A DNA stretch of 64,000 nucleotides from Cladorhizidae sp. MBARI D1340-BT2. Lineage: Eukaryota; Porifera; Demospongiae; Poecilosclerida; Cladorhizidae. Where the stretch lies: assembly GCA_028752905.1 (NCBI GenBank), contig JAQNBH010000002.1, forward strand, positions 26,581,932 through 26,645,931, written 5' to 3'. Shown here piece after piece: positions 51,476 to 63,674 of the stretch; the first letter of the stretch is position 1, and the number at the start of each line of letters is the position of its first letter. The notes beneath the pieces are model-generated. The model searched no databases. It saw only the letters and a list, made by a program, of their open reading frames with translations, and was not told the origin of the DNA. The translations under genes were made by a program, and so were the position numbers.

Positions 51476-52285
51476 CTTGATATTTGCCCTAATTTGGTCT
51501 ATATGTTTCTCATTTTCCCCCCGAAAATCTTGTTTTTTTGCCGTGAAGCTCATAACATTTCTACACTTTACCCAAAAAAGATAATTATTTTTTATATCAC
51601 CGGATAGCTCTTCTAATTATCTGTCTTTTGTACGTGCCAAAATTTTGAGTACTCTAAGTATTAGCAAGTTATGGTGATTTGAAGTGGTAAGGTTTGGGAT
51701 TTTTCCTGGCGTTTTCCAGTTGCCAAAGCGGTGGCCTGCCAGTGAAAAACCACTACATTTATTGATAATCTGTTCACATGTTGCAGATAAGGGCCTTCTC
51801 TATCAGTTGACAAAATCTGGGACTTTGGTCTTGTTAATTAGGGCAGTTATGAATTGTACTCTTACTTGATGCTAAACATGTTCTTGATATTTGCCCTAAT
51901 TTGGTCTATATGTTTCTCATTTCCCCCCCGAAAATCTTGTTTTTTTGCCGTGAAGCTCATAACTATTCTACACTTTATCCCCAAAAGATAATTTTTATAT
52001 CACGGGAAAGCCCTTCTAATTATCTGTCTTTTGTACGTGCCAAAGTTTTGAGTACTCTAAGTATTAGGAAGTTATGATGATTTGAAGTGGTAAGGTTTGT
52101 GATTTTTCCTGGCGTTTTCCAGTTGCCAAAGCGGTGGCCTGCCAGTGAAAAACCACTACATTTATTGATAATCTGTACACATGTTGCAGATAAGGGCCTT
52201 CTCTATCAGTTGACAAAATCTGGGACTTTGGTGTTGTTAATTACGGCAGTTATGAATTGTACTATTACTTGATGCTAAACATGTT
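51476..52285 (+). repeat. A run, 2 monomers
   Basis: 51476-51882 is 407 bp ('aattattttttat'). 51883-52285 matches 48749-49151 ('ttatcccc', 'cacggg', 'attacggc', 'actattac'). Confidence 0.95.
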
Positions 52286-52791
52286 AGCTTCGTAGATTAT
52301 CCACACTTCACTGAATAGACTTGTTATACAGCTATTAAGATAGGACTCTCCAAGTGCTCTCTCTTGATACCAAACATCCATATATTCTGCACACTTCACT
52401 GTAATGGACTTGCAAGATAGGTATCTCTCAGTGTTCTCTATCTTGAGCTAAACAATTTAGCTTCATAGATTCTCCACACTTCACTGAATAGACTTGATAT
52501 ATAGCTCTAAAGGTAGGCCTCTCTCTGTTCTCTCTCTTGATACCAAACATCCGTATATTCCGCATACTTCACAGTAATGGACTTGATAGAATCACAAGAT
52601 AGGTTTCTCTCTGCTCTCTCTTGATGCTAAATAGATTCTCCACACTTCACTGAATAAACTTGATATATAGCTATTAAGATAGGTCTCTCTCTGTGCTCTC
52701 TGTTGATATCAAACATCCATAATATTCTGCACACTTTACTGTAATGGACTTGATATGATTCGAATGATAGGTTTCATTATGTGTTCTCTAT
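52286..52791 (+). repeat. B block, 506 bp
   Basis: b3 'aaacaattta'; copy of 49152-49657 at +3,134. Confidence 0.95.
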
Positions 52792-53194
52792 CTTGATATT
52801 TGCCCTAATTTGGTCTATATGTTTCTCATTTTCCACCCGAAAATCTTGTTTTTTTGCCGTGAAGCTCATAACATTTCTACACTTTACCCAAAAAAGATAA
52901 TTTTTATATCATCGGATAGCTCTTCTAATTATCTGTCTTTCGTACGTGCCAAAATTTTGAGTACTCTAAGTATTAGCAAGTTATGGTGATTTGAAGTGGT
53001 AAGGTTTGGGATTTTTCCTGGCGTTTTCCAGTTGCCAAAGCGGTGGCCTGCCAGTGAAAAACCACTACATTTATTGATAATCTGTTCACATGTTGCAGAT
53101 AAGGGCCTTCTCTATCAGTTGACAAAATCTGGGACTTTGGTCTTGTTAATTAGGGCAGTTATGAATTGTACTCTTACTTGATGCTAAACATGTT
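52792..53194 (+). repeat. A monomer, single
   Basis: 'tccacccg' variant; copy of 49658-50060 at +3,134. Confidence 0.95.
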
Positions 53195-53700
53195 AGCTTC
53201 GTAGATTATCCACACTTCACTGAATAGACTTGTTATACAGCTATTAAGATAGGACTCTCCAAGTGCTCTCTCTTGATACCAAACATCCATATATTCTACA
53301 CACTTCACTGTAATGGACTTGCAAGATAGGTATCTCTCAGTGTTCTCTATCTTGAGCTAAACATGTTAGCTTCATAGATTCTCCACACTTCACTGAATAG
53401 ACTTGATTTATAGCTCTAAAGGTAGGCCTCTCTCTGTTCTCTCTCTTGATACCAAACATCCGTATATTCCGCATACTTCACAGTAATGGACTTGATAGAA
53501 TCACAAGATAGGTTTCTCTCTGCTCTCTCTTGATGCTAAATAGATTCTCCACACTTCACTGAATAAACTTGATATATAGCTATTAAGATAGGTCTCTCTC
53601 TGTGCTCTCTGTTGATATCAAACATCCATAATATTCTGCACACTTTACTGTAATGGACTTGATATGATTCGAATGATAGGTTTCATTATGTGTTCTCTAT
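53195..53700 (+). repeat. B block, 506 bp ('acac' type)
   Basis: Copy of 50061-50566 at +3,134. Confidence 0.95.
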
Positions 53701-54103
53701 CTTGATATTTGCCCTAATTTGGTCTATATGTTTCTCATTTTCCCCCCGAAAATCTTGTTTTTTTGCCGTGAAGCTCATAAATTTTCTACACTTTACCCAA
53801 AAAAGATAATTTTTATATCACCGGATAGCTCTTCTAATTATCTATCTTTTGTACGTGCCAAAATTTTGAGTACTCTAAGTATTAGCAAGTTATGTTGATT
53901 TGAAGTGGTAAGGTTTGGGATTTTTCCTGGCGTTTTCCAGTTGCCAAAGCGGTGGCCTGCCAGTGAAAAACCACTACATTTATTGATAATCTGTTCACAT
54001 GTTGCAGATAAGGGCCTTCTCTATCAGTTGACAAAATCTGGGACTTTGGTCTTGTTAATTAGGGCAGTTATGAATTGTACTCTTACTTGATGCTAAACAT
54101 GTT
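53701..54103 (+). repeat. A monomer, single
   Basis: 'cataaattttct' variant; copy of 50567-50969 at +3,134. Confidence 0.95.
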
Positions 54104-54443
54104 AGCTTCGTAGATTATCCACACTTCACTGAATAGACTTGTTATACAGCTATTAAGATAGGACTCTCCAAGTGCTCTCTCTTGATACCAAACATCCATA
54201 TATTCTGCACACTTCACTGTAATGGACTTGCAAGATAGGTATCTCGCAGTGTTCTCTATCTTGAGCTAAACATGTTAGCTTCATAGATTCTCCACACTTC
54301 ACTGAATAAACTTGATATATAGCTATTAAGATAGGTCTCTCTCTGTGCTCTCTGTTGATATCAAACATCCATAATATTCTGCACACTTTACTGTAATGGA
54401 CTTGATATGATTCGAATGATAGGTTTCATTATGTGTTCTCTAT
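54104..54443 (+). repeat. Contracted B block, 340 bp
   Basis: Order is b1 b2 b3/b5 b6. The join lies within the shared 'ccacacttcactgaata' of b3 and b5, near 54290-54310. Exactly 166 bp (b4 84 + b5 82) is missing relative to 506. It retains the 'ctcgcagtg' marker, so it derives from the block type at 50970. Confidence 0.95.
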
Positions 54444-55253
54444 CTTGATATTTGCCCTAATTTGGTCTATATGTTTCTCATTTTCCCCCCGAAAATCTTG
54501 TTTTTTTGCCGTGAAGCTCATAACATTTCTACACTTTACCCAAAAAAGATAATTATTTTTTATATCACCGGATAGCTCTTCTAATTATCTGTCTTTTGTA
54601 CGTGCCAAAATTTTGAGTACTCTAAGTATTAGCAAGTTATGGTGATTTGAAGTGGTAAGGTTTGGGATTTTTCCTGGCGTTTTCCAGTTGCCAAAGCGGT
54701 GGCCTGCCAGTGAAAAACCACTACATTTATTGATAATCTGTTCACATGTTGCAGATAAGGGCCTTCTCTATCAGTTGACAAAATCTGGGACTTTGGTCTT
54801 GTTAATTAGGGCAGTTATGAATTGTACTCTTACTTGATGCTAAACATGTTCTTGATATTTGCCCTAATTTGGTCTATATGTTTCTCATTTCCCCCCCGAA
54901 AATCTTGTTTTTTTGCCGTGAAGCTCATAACTATTCTACACTTTACCCCCAAAAGATAATTTTTATATCACGGGAAAGCCCGTCTAATTATCTGTCTTTT
55001 GTACATGCCAAAGTTTTGAGTACTCTAAGTATTAGGAAGTTATGATGATTTGAAGTGGTAAGGTTTGTGATTTTTCCTGGCGTTTTCCAGTTGCCAAAGC
55101 GGTGGCCTGCCAGTGAAAAACCACTACATTTATTGATAATCTGTACACATGTTGCAGATAAGGGCCTTCTCTATCAGTTGACAAAATCTGGGACTTTGGT
55201 GTTGTTAATTACGGCAGTTATGAATTGTACTATTACTTGATGCTAAACATGTT
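54444..55253 (+). repeat. A run, 2 monomers (second chimeric)
   Basis: 54444-54850 is 407 bp. 54851-55253 has the front of the 47437 monomer ('cccgtctaatt', 'acatgcc') and the tail of the 48749/51883 type ('attacggc', 'actattac'). Confidence 0.94.
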
Positions 55254-55759
55254 AGCTTCGTAGATTATCCACACTTCACTGAATAGACTTGTTATACAGC
55301 TATTAAGATAGGACTCTCCAAGTGCTCTCTCTTGATACCAAACATCCATATATTCTGCACACTTCACTGTAATGGACTTGCAAGATAGGTATCTCTCAGT
55401 GTTCTCTATCTTGAGCTAAACAATTTAGCTTCATAGATTCTCCACACTTCACTGAATAGACTTGATATATAGCTCTAAAGGTAGGCCTCTCTCTGTTCTC
55501 TCTCTTGATACCAAACATCCGTATATTCCGCATACTTCACAGTAATGGACTTGATAGAATCACAAGATAGGTTTCTCTCTGCTCTCTCTTGATGCTAAAT
55601 AGATTCTCCACACTTCACTGAATAAACTTGATATATAGCTATTAAGATAGGTCTCTCTCTGTGCTCTCTGTTGATATCAAACATCCATAATATTCTGCAC
55701 ACTTTACTGTAATGGACTTGATATGATTCGAATGATAGGTTTCATTATGTGTTCTCTAT
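55254..55759 (+). repeat. B block, 506 bp
   Basis: b3 'aaacaattta'; copy of 52286-52791 at +2,968. Confidence 0.95.
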
Positions 55760-56162
55760 CTTGATATTTGCCCTAATTTGGTCTATATGTTTCTCATTTT
55801 CCACCCGAAAATCTTGTTTTTTTGCCGTGAAGCTCATAACATTTCTACACTTTACCCAAAAAAGATAATTTTTATATCATCGGATAGCTCTTCTAATTAT
55901 CTGTCTTTCGTACGTGCCAAAATTTTGAGTACTCTAAGTATTAGCAAGTTATGGTGATTTGAAGTGGTAAGGTTTGGGATTTTTCCTGGCGTTTTCCAGT
56001 TGCCAAAGCGGTGGCCTGCCAGTGAAAAACCACTACATTTATTGATAATCTGTTCACATGTTGCAGATAAGGGCCTTCTCTATCAGTTGACAAAATCTGG
56101 GACTTTGGTCTTGTTAATTAGGGCAGTTATGAATTGTACTCTTACTTGATGCTAAACATGTT
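55760..56162 (+). repeat. A monomer, single
   Basis: 'tccacccg' variant; third member of the series 49658, 52792, 55760. Confidence 0.95.
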
Positions 56163-56668
56163 AGCTTCGTAGATTATCCACACTTCACTGAATAGACTTG
56201 TTATACAGCTATTAAGATAGGACTCTCCAAGTGCTCTCTCTTGATACCAAACATCCATATATTCTACACACTTCACTGTAATGGACTTGCAAGATAGGTA
56301 TCTCTCAGTGTTCTCTATCTTGAGCTAAACATGTTAGCTTCATAGATTCTCCACACTTCACTGAATAGACTTGATTTATAGCTCTAAAGGTAGGCCTCTC
56401 TCTGTTCTCTCTCTTGATACCAAACATCCGTATATTCCGCATACTTCACAGTAATGGACTTGATAGAATCACAAGATAGGTTTCTCTCTGCTCTCTCTTG
56501 ATGCTAAATAGATTCTCCACACTTCACTGAATAAACTTGATATATAGCTATTAAGATAGGTCTCTCTCTGTGCTCTCTGTTGATATCAAACATCCATAAT
56601 ATTCTGCACACTTTACTGTAATGGACTTGATATGATTCGAATGATAGGTTTCATTATGTGTTCTCTAT
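56163..56668 (+). repeat. B block, 506 bp ('acac' type)
   Basis: Third member of the series 50061, 53195, 56163. Confidence 0.95.
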
Positions 56669-57071
56669 CTTGATATTTGCCCTAATTTGGTCTATATGTT
56701 TCTCATTTTCCCCCCGAAAATCTTGTTTTTTTGCCGTGAAGCTCATAAATTTTCTACACTTTACCCAAAAAAGATAATTTTTATATCACCGGATAGCTCT
56801 TCTAATTATCTATCTTTTGTACGTGCCAAAATTTTGAGTACTCTAAGTATTAGCAAGTTATGTTGATTTGAAGTGGTAAGGTTTGGGATTTTTCCTGGCG
56901 TTTTCCAGTTGCCAAAGCGGTGGCCTGCCAGTGAAAAACCACTACATTTATTGATAATCTGTTCACATGTTGCAGATAAGGGCCTTCTCTATCAGTTGAC
57001 AAAATCTGGGACTTTGGTCTTGTTAATTAGGGCAGTTATGAATTGTACTCTTACTTGATGCTAAACATGTT
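56669..57071 (+). repeat. A monomer, single
   Basis: 'cataaattttct' variant; third member of the series 50567, 53701, 56669. Confidence 0.95.
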
Positions 57072-57577
57072 AGCTTCGTAGATTATCCACACTTCACTGA
57101 ATAGACTTGTTATACAGCTATTAAGATAGGACTCTCCAAGTGCTCTCTCTTGATACCAAACATCCATATATTCTGCACACTTCACTGTAATGGACTTGCA
57201 AGATAGGTATCTCGCAGTGTTCTCTATCTTGAGCTAAACATGTTAGCTTCATAGATTCTCCACACTTCACTGAATAGACTTGATATATAGCTCTAAAGGT
57301 AGGCCTCTCTCTGTTCTCTCTCTTGATACCAAACATCCGTATATTCCGCATACTTCACAGTAATGGACTTGATAGAATCACAAGATAGGTTTCTCTCTGC
57401 TCTCTCTTGATGCTAAATAGATTCTCCACACTTCACTGAATAAACTTGATATATAGCTATTAAGATAGGTCTCTCTCTGTGCTCTCTGTTGATATCAAAC
57501 ATCCATAATATTCTGCACACTTTACTGTAATGGACTTGATATGATTCGAATGATAGGTTTCATTATGTGTTCTCTAT
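57072..57577 (+). repeat. B block, 506 bp ('cgcag' type)
   Basis: Full-length counterpart of the contracted 54104 block, with 'ctcgcagtg'. Confidence 0.95.
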
Positions 57578-58387
57578 CTTGATATTTGCCCTAATTTGGT
57601 CTATATGTTTCTCATTTTCCCCCCGAAAATCTTGTTTTTTTGCCGTGAAGCTCATAACATTTCTACACTTTACCCAAAAAAGATAATTATTTTTTATATC
57701 ACCGGATAGCTCTTCTAATTATCTGTCTTTTGTACGTGCCAAAATTTTGAGTACTCTAAGTATTAGCAAGTTATGGTGATTTGAAGTGGTAAGGTTTGGG
57801 ATTTTTCCTGGCGTTTTCCAGTTGCCAAAGCGGTGGCCTGCCAGTGAAAAACCACTACATTTATTGATAATCTGTTCACATGTTGCAGATAAGGGCCTTC
57901 TCTATCAGTTGACAAAATCTGGGACTTTGGTCTTGTTAATTAGGGCAGTTATGAATTGTACTCTTACTTGATGCTAAACATGTTCTTGATATTTGCCCTA
58001 ATTTGGTCTATATGTTTCTCATTTCCCCCCCGAAAATCTTGTTTTTTTGCCGTGAAGCTCATAACTATTCTACACTTTATCCCCAAAAGATAATTTTTAT
58101 ATCACGGGAAAGCCCTTCTAATTATCTGTCTTTTGTACGTGCCAAAGTTTTGAGTACTCTAAGTATTAGGAAGTTATGATGATTTGAAGTGGTAAGGTTT
58201 GTGATTTTTCCTGGCGTTTTCCAGTTGCCAAAGCGGTGGCCTGCCAGTGAAAAACCACTACATTTATTGATAATCTGTACACATGTTGCAGATAAGGGCC
58301 TTCTCTATCAGTTGACAAAATCTGGGACTTTGGTGTTGTTAATTACGGCAGTTATGAATTGTACTATTACTTGATGCTAAACATGTT
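57578..58387 (+). repeat. A run, 2 monomers
   Basis: 57578-57984 is 407 bp. 57985-58387 is the 'ttatcccc', 'cacggg', 'attacggc' variant. It starts a fourth 3.13-kb copy that switches into an 845-bp B block. Confidence 0.95.
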
Positions 58388-59232
58388 AGCTTCGTAGATT
58401 ATCCACACTTCACTGAATAGACTTGTTATACAGCTATTAAGATAGGACTCTCCAAGTGCTCTCTCTTGATACCAAACATCCATATATTCTGCACACTTCA
58501 CTGTAATGGACTTGCAAGATAGGTATCTCTCAGTGTTCTCTATCTTGAGCTAAACAATTTAGCTTCATAGATTCTCCACACTTCACTGAATAGACTTGAT
58601 ATATAGCTCTAAAGGTAGGCCTCTCTCTGTTCTCTCTCTTGATACCAAACATCCGTATATTCCGCATACTTCACAGTAATGGACTTGATAGAATCACAAG
58701 ATAGGTTTCTCTCTGCTCTCTCTTGATGCTAAATAGATTCTCCACACTTCACTGAATAAACTTGATATATAGCTATTAAGATAGGTCTCTCTCTGTGCTC
58801 TCTCTTGATACCAAACATCCATATATTCTGCACACTTCACTGTAATGGACTTGCAAGATAGGTATCTCTCAGTGTTCTCTATCTTGAGCTAAACAATTTA
58901 GCTTCATAGATTCTCCACACTTCACTGAATAGACTTGATATATAGCTCTAAAGGTAGGCCTCTCTCTGTTCTCTCTCTTGATACCAAACATCCGTATATT
59001 CCGCATACTTCACAGTAATGGACTTGATAGAATCACAAGATAGGTTTCTCTCTGCTCTCTCTTGATGCTAAATAGATTCTCCACACTTCACTGAATAAAC
59101 TTGATATATAGCTATTAAGATAGGTCTCTCTCTGTGCTCTCTGTTGATATCAAACATCCATAATATTCTGCACACTTTACTGTAATGGACTTGATATGAT
59201 TCGAATGATAGGTTTCATTATGTGTTCTCTAT
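58388..59232 (+). repeat. Expanded B block, 845 bp
   Basis: b5-to-b2 switch near 58795. Both b3 copies have 'aaacaattta', as in the 39989 block, but without its 'gatagttatc' change. Confidence 0.94.
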
Positions 59233-59635
59233 CTTGATATTTGCCCTAATTTGGTCTATATGTTTCTCATTTTCCCCCCGAAAATCTTGTTTTTTTGCCG
59301 TGAAGCTCATAACTTTTCTACACTTTACCCAAAAAAGATAATTTTTATATCATCGGATAGCTCTTCTAATTATCTGTCTTTCGTACGTGCCAAAATTTTG
59401 AGTACTCTAAGTATTAGCAAGTTATGGTGATTTGAAGTGGTAAGGTTTGGGATTTTTCCTGGCGTTTTCCAGTTGCCAAAGCGGTGGCCTGCCAGTGAAA
59501 AACCACTACATTTATTGATAATCTGTTCACATGTTGCAGATAAGGGCCTTCTCTATCAGTTGACAAAATCTGGGACTTTGGTCTTGTTAATTAGGGCAGT
59601 TATGAATTGTACTCTTACTTGATGCTAAACATGTT
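59233..59635 (+). repeat. A monomer, single
   Basis: 'atcatcgg' and 'ctttcg' with 6 C; matches 41743-42145 at +17,490. Confidence 0.95.
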
Positions 59636-60141
59636 AGCTTCGTAGATTATCCACACTTCACTGAATAGACTTGTTATACAGCTATTAAGATAGGACTCTC
59701 CAAGTGCTCTCTCTTGATACCAAACATCCATATATTCTACACACTTCACTGTAATGGACTTGCAAGATAGGTATCTCTCAGTGTTCTCTATCTTGAGCTA
59801 AACATGTTAGCTTCATAGATTCTCCACACTTCACTGAATAGACTTGATTTATAGCTCTAAAGGTAGGCCTCTCTCTGTTCTCTCTCTTGATACCAAACAT
59901 CCGTATATTCCGCATACTTCACAGTAATGGACTTGATAGAATCACAAGATAGGTTTCTCTCTGCTCTCTCTTGATGCTAAATAGATTCTCCACACTTCAC
60001 TGAATAAACTTGATATATAGCTATTAAGATAGGTCTCTCTCTGTGCTCTCTGTTGATATCAAACATCCATAATATTCTGCACACTTTACTGTAATGGACT
60101 TGATATGATTCGAATGATAGGTTTCATTATGTGTTCTCTAT
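59636..60141 (+). repeat. B block, 506 bp ('acac' type)
   Basis: Matches 42146-42651 at +17,490. Confidence 0.95.
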
Positions 60142-60544
60142 CTTGATATTTGCCCTAATTTGGTCTATATGTTTCTCATTTCCCCCCCGAAAATCTTGTT
60201 TTTTTGCCGTGAAGCTCATAACTTTTCTACACTTTACCCAAAAAAGATAATTTTTATATCATCGGATAGCTCTTCTAATTATCTGTCTTTCGTACGTGCC
60301 AAAATTTTGAGTACTCTAAGTATTAGCAAGTTATGGTGATTTGAAGTGGTAAGGTTTGGGATTTTTCCTGGCGTTTTCCAGTTGCCAAAGCGGTGGCCTG
60401 CCAGTGAAAAACCACTACATTTATTGATAATCTGTTCACATGTTGCAGATAAGGGCCTTCTCTATCAGTTGACAAAATCTGGGACTTTGGTCTTGTTAAT
60501 TAGGGCAGTTATGAATTGTACTCTTACTTGATGCTAAACATGTT
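60142..60544 (+). repeat. A monomer, single
   Basis: 7-C, 'atcatcgg', 'ctttcg'; matches 42652-43054 at +17,490. Confidence 0.95.
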
Positions 60545-61050
60545 AGCTTCGTAGATTATCCACACTTCACTGAATAGACTTGTTATACAGCTATTAAGAT
60601 AGGACTCTCCAAGTGCTCTCTCTTGATACCAAACATCCATATATTCTACACACTTCACTGTAATGGACTTGCAAGATAGGTATCTCTCAGTGTTCTCTAT
60701 CTTGAGCTAAACATGTTAGCTTCATAGATTCTCCACACTTCACTGAATAGACTTGATTTATAGCTCTAAAGGTAGGCCTCTCTCTGTTCTCTCTCTTGAT
60801 ACCAAACATCCGTATATTCCGCATACTTCACAGTAATGGACTTGATAGAATCACAAGATAGGTTTCTCTCTGCTCTCTCTTGATGCTAAATAGATTCTCC
60901 ACACTTCACTGAATAAACTTGATATATAGCTATTAAGATAGGTCTCTCTCTGTGCTCTCTGTTGATATCAAACATCCATAATATTCTGCACACTTTACTG
61001 TAATGGACTTGATATGATTCGAATGATAGGTTTCATTATGTGTTCTCTAT
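60545..61050 (+). repeat. B block, 506 bp ('acac' type)
   Basis: Matches 43055-43560 at +17,490. Confidence 0.95.
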
Positions 61051-61453
61051 CTTGATATTTGCCCTAATTTGGTCTATATGTTTCTCATTTCCCCCCCGAA
61101 AATCTTGTTTTTTTGCCGTGAAGCTCATAACTTTTCTACACTTTACCCAAAAAAGATAATTTTTATATCACCGGATAGCTCTTCTAATTATCTATCTTTT
61201 GTACGTGCCAAAATTTTGAGTACTCTAAGTATTAGCAAGTTATGTTGATTTGAAGTGGTAAGGTTTGGGATTTTTCCTGGCGTTTTCCAGTTGCCAAAGC
61301 GGTGGCCTGCCAGTGAAAAACCACTACGTTTATTGATAATCTGTTCACATGTTGCAGATAAGGGCCTTCTCTATCAGTTGACAAAATCTGGGACTTTGGT
61401 CTTGTTAATTAGGGCAGTTATGAATTGTACTCTTACTTGATGCTAAACATGTT
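61051..61453 (+). repeat. A monomer, single
   Basis: 'actacgttt' variant; matches 43561-43963 at +17,490. Confidence 0.95.
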
Positions 61454-61959
61454 AGCTTCGTAGATTATCCACACTTCACTGAATAGACTTGTTATACAGC
61501 TATTAAGATAGGACTCTCCAAGTGCTCTCTCTTGATACCAAACATCCATATATTCTGCACACTTCACTGTAATGGACTTGCAAGATAGGTATCTCGCAGT
61601 GTTCTCTATCTTGAGCTAAACATGTTAGCTTCATAGATTCTCCACACTTCACTGAATAGACTTGATATATAGCTCTAAAGGTAGGCCTCTCTCTGTTCTC
61701 TCTCTTGATACCAAACATCCGTATATTCCGCATACTTCACAGTAATGGACTTGATAGAATCACAAGATAGGTTTCTCTCTGCTCTCTCTTGATGCTAAAT
61801 AGATTCTCCACACTTCACTGAATAAACTTGATATATAGCTATTAAGATAGGTCTCTCTCTGTGCTCTCTGTTGATATCAAACATCCATAATATTCTGCAC
61901 ACTTTACTGTAATGGACTTGATATGATTCGAATGATAGGTTTCATTATGTGTTCTCTAT
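61454..61959 (+). repeat. B block, 506 bp ('cgcag' type)
   Basis: Matches 43964-44469 at +17,490. Confidence 0.95.
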
Positions 61960-62362
61960 CTTGATATTTGCCCTAATTTGGTCTATATGTTTCTCATTTC
62001 CCCCCCGAAAATCTTGTTTTTTTGCCGTGAAGCTCATAACTTTTCTACACTTTACCCAAAAAAGATAATTTTTATATCACCGGATAGCTCTTCTAATTAT
62101 CTATCTTTTGTACGTGCCAAAATTTTGAGTACTCTAAGTATTAGCAAGTTATGTTGATTTGAAGTGGTAAGGTTTGGGATTTTTCCTGGCGTTTTCCAGT
62201 TGCCAAAGCGGTGGCCTGCCAGTGAAAAACCACTACGTTTATTGATAATCTGTTCACATGTTGCAGATAAGGGCCTTCTCTATCAGTTGACAAAATCTGG
62301 GACTTTGGTCTTGTTAATTAGGGCAGTTATGAATTGTACTCTTACTTGATGCTAAACATGTT
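61960..62362 (+). repeat. A monomer, single
   Basis: 'actacgttt' variant; matches 44470-44872 at +17,490. Confidence 0.95.
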
Positions 62363-62868
62363 AGCTTCGTAGATTATCCACACTTCACTGAATAGACTTG
62401 TTATACAGCTATTAAGATAGGACTCTCCAAGTGCTCTCTCTTGATACCAAACATCCATATATTCTGCACACTTCACTGTAATGGACTTGCAAGATAGGTA
62501 TCTCGCAGTGTTCTCTATCTTGAGCTAAACATGTTAGCTTCATAGATTCTCCACACTTCACTGAATAGACTTGATATATAGCTCTAAAGGTAGGCCTCTC
62601 TCTGTTCTCTCTCTTGATACCAAACATCCGTATATTCCGCATACTTCACAGTAATGGACTTGATAGAATCACAAGATAGGTTTCTCTCTGCTCTCTCTTG
62701 ATGCTAAATAGATTCTCCACACTTCACTGAATAAACTTGATATATAGCTATTAAGATAGGTCTCTCTCTGTGCTCTCTGTTGATATCAAACATCCATAAT
62801 ATTCTGCACACTTTACTGTAATGGACTTGATATGATTCGAATGATAGGTTTCATTATGTGTTCTCTAT
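62363..62868 (+). repeat. B block, 506 bp ('cgcag' type)
   Basis: Matches 44873-45378 at +17,490. Confidence 0.95.
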
Positions 62869-63674
62869 CTTGATATTTGCCCTAATTTGGTCTATATGTT
62901 TCTCATTTCCCCCCCGAAAATCTTGTTTTTTTGCCGTGAAGCTCATAACTTTTCTATACTTTACCCAAAAAAGATAATTTTTATATCACCGGATAGCTCT
63001 TCTAATTATCTATCTTTTGTACGTGCCAAAATTTTGAGTACTCTAAGTATTAGCAAGTTATGGTGATTTGAAGTGGTAAGGTTTGGGATTTTTCCTGGCG
63101 TTTTCCAGTTGCCAAAGCGGTGGCCTGCCAGTGAAAAACCACTACATTTATTGATAATCTGTTCACATGTTGCAGATAAGGGCCTTCTCTATCAGTTGAC
63201 AAAATCTGGAACTTTGGTCTTGTTAATTAGGGCAGTTATGAATTGTACTCTTACTTGATGCTAAACATGTTCTTGATATTTGCCCTAATTTGGTCTATAT
63301 GTTTCTCATTTCCCCCCCGAAAATCTTGTTTTTTTGCCGTGAAGCTCATAACTATTCTACACTTTACCCCAAAAAGATAATTTTTATATCACGGAAAAGC
63401 CCTTCTAATTATCTGTCTTTTGTACGTGCCAAAGTTTTGAGTACTCTAAGTATTAGGAAGTTATGATGATTTGAAGTGGTAAGGTTTGTGATTTTTCCTG
63501 GCGTTTTCCAGTTGCCAAAGCGGTGGCCTGCCAGTGAAAAACCACTACATTTATTGATAATCTGTTCACATGTTGCAGATAAGGGCCTTCTCTATCAGTT
63601 GACAAAATCTGGGACTTTGGTGTTGTTAATTAGGGCAGTTATGAATTGTACTCTTACTTGATGCTAAACATGTT
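62869..63674 (+). repeat. A run, 2 monomers
   Basis: 62869-63271 ('tctatacttt', 'ctggaacttt') and 63272-63674 ('cacggaaaagccc') match 45379-46184 at +17,490. Confidence 0.95.

Larger units (their letters stand above)
48346..58387 (+). repeat. Higher-order repeat, 3.13 kb, about 3 copies
   Basis: Unit is A A B, A('tccacccg') B('acac'), A('cataaatttt') B('cgcag'). Copies are 48346-51475 (3,130 bp; first A lacks the 4-bp insertion), 51476-54443 (2,968 bp, with the contracted 340-bp B) and 54444-57577 (3,134 bp). A fourth begins at 57578 and diverges at 58388. Confidence 0.93.
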
